Shown here: positions 34,227 through 36,191 of the stretch, one piece after another
How positions within the stretch are numbered: position 1 is the stretch's first letter
How the letters are laid out: every line of letters begins with the position of its first letter
DNA from: an uncultured Bacteriovoracaceae bacterium
GTDB taxonomy: Bacteria > Bdellovibrionota > Bacteriovoracia > Bacteriovoracales > Bacteriovoracaceae
Reading direction: 5' to 3'
DNA: 36,191 nt
NCBI GenBank assembly: GCA_938017795.1
Contig: CALIJZ010000083.1
Span: forward strand, 1 to 36,191
Made by a program: the position numbers and the translations under genes
Notes under the pieces: generated by a model
Told to the model about the DNA's origin: nothing
Seen by the model: the letters and a program-made list of their open reading frames with translations, nothing else
Database searches by the model: none

Positions 34227-34580
34227 TTAAAGATTCTCTTTATAGATCTCTTCCTTAAAGCCAACCACTCCAAAGTCCTTACTTAAAAGAAATGGTCTCT
34301 TCACAAGATTCCCATTATTTGAAAGTAGCTCAAAGGCCTGCTCATTGCTTAAACCAGGAAGCTTATCTTTCATCTTCATCGCCCTATAATCTTGTCCTGA
34401 AGTATTAAATAACTTTTTAATCTCACCATTCATAAACTTAAGCATCTTCTTTAGATCTGCCTTAGTCGGAGGCGTTTCACGAATAGCAATCTCCTTATAA
34501 TCAATTCCAAGCTTATCTAGATACTTCTGGGCCTTTTTACAGGTAGAACAATTCTTATATTGATAAAATTTATAGCTCAT
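34227..34580 (-). CDS. ArsC/Spx/YffB-family thioredoxin-fold protein
   Basis: A protein of 117 residues with AAGGAG upstream. YQYKNCSTCKKAQKYLDK carries the CxxC/CxxxxR-region motif of arsenate-reductase-like proteins. NTSGQDYRAMKMKDKLPGLS and LVKRPFLLSKDFGVVGF are the conserved middle and C-terminal motifs. The length is typical (115-120). Family members include ArsC, Spx regulators and the uncharacterised YffB. With a second Cys at CSTC and no arsenic genes nearby, an Spx/YffB-type role is more likely than arsenate reduction. It is transcribed away from the peptide-hydroxylase gene. Confidence 0.85.
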   Translation of the reverse strand: MSYKFYQYKNCSTCKKAQKYLDKLGIDYKEIAIRETPPTKADLKKMLKFMNGEIKKLFNTSGQDYRAMKMKDKLPGLSNEQAFELLSNNGNLVKRPFLLSKDFGVVGFKEEIYKENL

Positions 34581-34603
34581 CTTTACTCCTTTAAACTAGT
34601 TAT

Positions 34604-34639
34604 AGACCAAATCTAGTAAAGTTTGCTATAAATTCCAAC
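34604..34639 (+). promoter_or_regulatory. Promoter for a leaderless mRNA before the HExxH hydroxylase gene
   Basis: TATAAA at 34627-34632 ends seven bases before the ATG at 34640, and no SD is present. A loose -35 lies around 34603-34609. The arrangement is the same as before the genes at 16177 and 16968. Confidence 0.5.
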
Positions 34640-35845
34640 ATGTTTAATACGACTCACTACACACAACTCAAGAAAAACCTTCAAAAAGACTATCAAGACT
34701 TTGTTTCTAACTTTAGGAAAGACCTAGATGAGATCTCAAAGGTTGAATATTTCAGTGATGCTTTTGTAAATGAGCTAAACAAAATTGTTGTCTCTCCTAA
34801 GGTTTCCAACTTTTCACCTAAAAATTTTTACTGGATACAGCTCATTAATGACTTATTGCTTTTAGTAGAACTCATAGATGAGCAAGATGATGAGAGTCTC
34901 TTTGATTTTTTTACTGATAGTGAGTATGCCACTGAGTTCATGGAGGAAATACAAAGTAACTCCTCAATTGATATAGCGGTGAATTTTATTCAAAAATATG
35001 AAGATCAAGTAATCTCTTTTTTCAAGATTCATATTGAGCATCTTCAGTCTCAAGGAATGAAAGCTGCTTATACGATGATCCCAGAGATGGGAGATAATGA
35101 ATTCATTCATATCCCTGAAGCATCTTTAAAGTTTAAATTTGGGTCAAACCTTCATGAGATAAAAAAAGGTTCAGCTCATAACTATGACCAGATCTCAAAC
35201 TTTTATTTTATTCCAAGAGACAATTTTGAACAACAAACTCTTAAAACTCAAAAAGAAAATATTTCAACAGCTATAACCAGACTTGAGCAATATTCCCCTT
35301 TTTGTTTCCATGCCTTGCAGGAATTTACCAATGTTGTAATACCTATCAATGAATCTGGCGTTGTAAGCTACTCAATTCAAGAACTCCCAGGATATTCACT
35401 TATAAATATGTTTGATAGAGATGAAATAGATTTAATGGATGATCTCATCCACGAAAATGGCCATCACTACTTAAACTACCATCTCAACCAAGAAGAACTA
35501 ATCTTAGAAGATGATGAGCTTATCTTTTATAGCCCCTGGAGAGATTCCAAAAGAAGCATCCGAGGCCTCTATCACGCTTATTTAACCTTCCTTTGGGCCT
35601 ATAAGCTTTATGGAGATTTAAGCTTGGCCACTATAAATGATGATCAATTCAATGAGACCCAAAAAGCCAAGTTTTACAGACGTTTCAAAGAAGAGGAAAC
35701 AATGCTCGCTCGTGCCCAGCAAGAGCTTATGAAGGCCAGTGAAATGAATAAAATCACAGATGAAGGTCTAGAACTAATAGAGAACTTTGAAGAGCACTTC
35801 TTCTTTAACGAAGATGATCTTTCTAAGATTCATTCCTTATGCTAG
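34640..35845 (+). CDS. Stand-alone alpha-ketoglutarate-HExxH-type peptide beta-hydroxylase-like protein
   Basis: A protein of 401 residues without signal peptide. LIHENGHHYLNY puts HExxH at 271-275. YSPWRDSKRSIRGLYHAYL (297 onward) supplies the Trp-Arg signature and His312 as the probable third metal ligand. SYSIQELPGYSLINMF before the motif also matches the family first named as 'HEXXH motif putative peptide modification' (TIGR04267), later shown to contain iron/alpha-ketoglutarate peptide beta-hydroxylases. Despite the HExxH it is therefore probably not a protease. The N-terminal 200 residues are helical and unassigned. No RiPP precursor or maturase gene is visible nearby. The next gene is ABC-F. 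Confidence 0.75.
   Translation: MFNTTHYTQLKKNLQKDYQDFVSNFRKDLDEISKVEYFSDAFVNELNKIVVSPKVSNFSPKNFYWIQLINDLLLLVELIDEQDDESLFDFFTDSEYATEFMEEIQSNSSIDIAVNFIQKYEDQVISFFKIHIEHLQSQGMKAAYTMIPEMGDNEFIHIPEASLKFKFGSNLHEIKKGSAHNYDQISNFYFIPRDNFEQQTLKTQKENISTAITRLEQYSPFCFHALQEFTNVVIPINESGVVSYSIQELPGYSLINMFDRDEIDLMDDLIHENGHHYLNYHLNQEELILEDDELIFYSPWRDSKRSIRGLYHAYLTFLWAYKLYGDLSLATINDDQFNETQKAKFYRRFKEEETMLARAQQELMKASEMNKITDEGLELIENFEEHFFFNEDDLSKIHSLC

Positions 35846-36191
<346 letters not shown>

Noticed and set aside
34640..35845. Zinc protease call based on HExxH
   Set aside because: The flanking YSPWR and Gly-Leu-Tyr-His signature fits the alpha-ketoglutarate peptide hydroxylase family better.

Overview
The window reads as chromosomal DNA of an AT-rich Gram-negative bacterium. 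Many lipoproteins carry lipobox cysteines, several outer-membrane beta-barrels are present, and exported hydrolases are abundant (kexin-like subtilase, trypsin-like protease, HExxH metalloprotease, exported GH3 glucosaminidase). A lysine-rich SWIB protein is also encoded. Together this suggests a predatory Bdellovibrionota (Bacteriovoracales-like) genome. The assignment is inferred from gene content and style; no rRNA or other taxonomic marker lies in the window.

Layout. (1) 1-4540: sparse accessory region with orphan exported proteins, a secreted Fic-fold protein whose catalytic His is replaced by Asp, a 678-base non-coding stretch, a two-gene cassette with a hairpin over the second gene's ribosome binding site, and at its right edge a decayed 3' fragment of a tRNA-Leu gene that looks like an integration scar. 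(2) 4579-8743: a translationally coupled pair for membrane electron transfer (4Fe-4S NapH/NosR-like protein and a flavin/2Fe-2S reductase), flanked by small exported orphans. (3) 8749-12554: a three-gene surface cluster with a kexin-like subtilase lipoprotein, an anchored protein of unknown function and an HExxH metalloprotease. (4) 12684-17702: radD, then rightward genes for a DUF938 methyltransferase, a cupin-like protein, a possible arrestin-fold protein and a MipA-like barrel. (5) 19136-25030: an ECF sigma factor / NrsF anti-sigma module with TVP38, two different DUF547 proteins, a barrel, a Gly8 mini-protein and an SDR. The same bipartite promoter, GTAACA-N16-CGAA, precedes both the sigma gene and the second operon, so this looks like an autoregulated ECF regulon. 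A near-copy with a 15-base spacer lies upstream of the electron-transfer operon. (6) 25279-31924: a TSP3-type lipoprotein, an OmpA/BON plus HhH membrane pair, the exported GH3 enzyme and trypsin-like protease pair, and a lipoprotein/zinc-ribbon pair. (7) 32063-36191: a barrel, a histone-like lysine-rich SWIB protein with a strong terminator, an ArsC/Spx-family thioredoxin-fold protein, a stand-alone alpha-ketoglutarate-HExxH-type peptide hydroxylase, and the start of an ABC-F gene.

Several genes without any Shine-Dalgarno sequence have a TATAAA/TATATT-type -10 hexamer ending 7-8 bases before the ATG. This is the spacing expected of leaderless mRNAs, so the organism probably uses leaderless and SD-led starts side by side.
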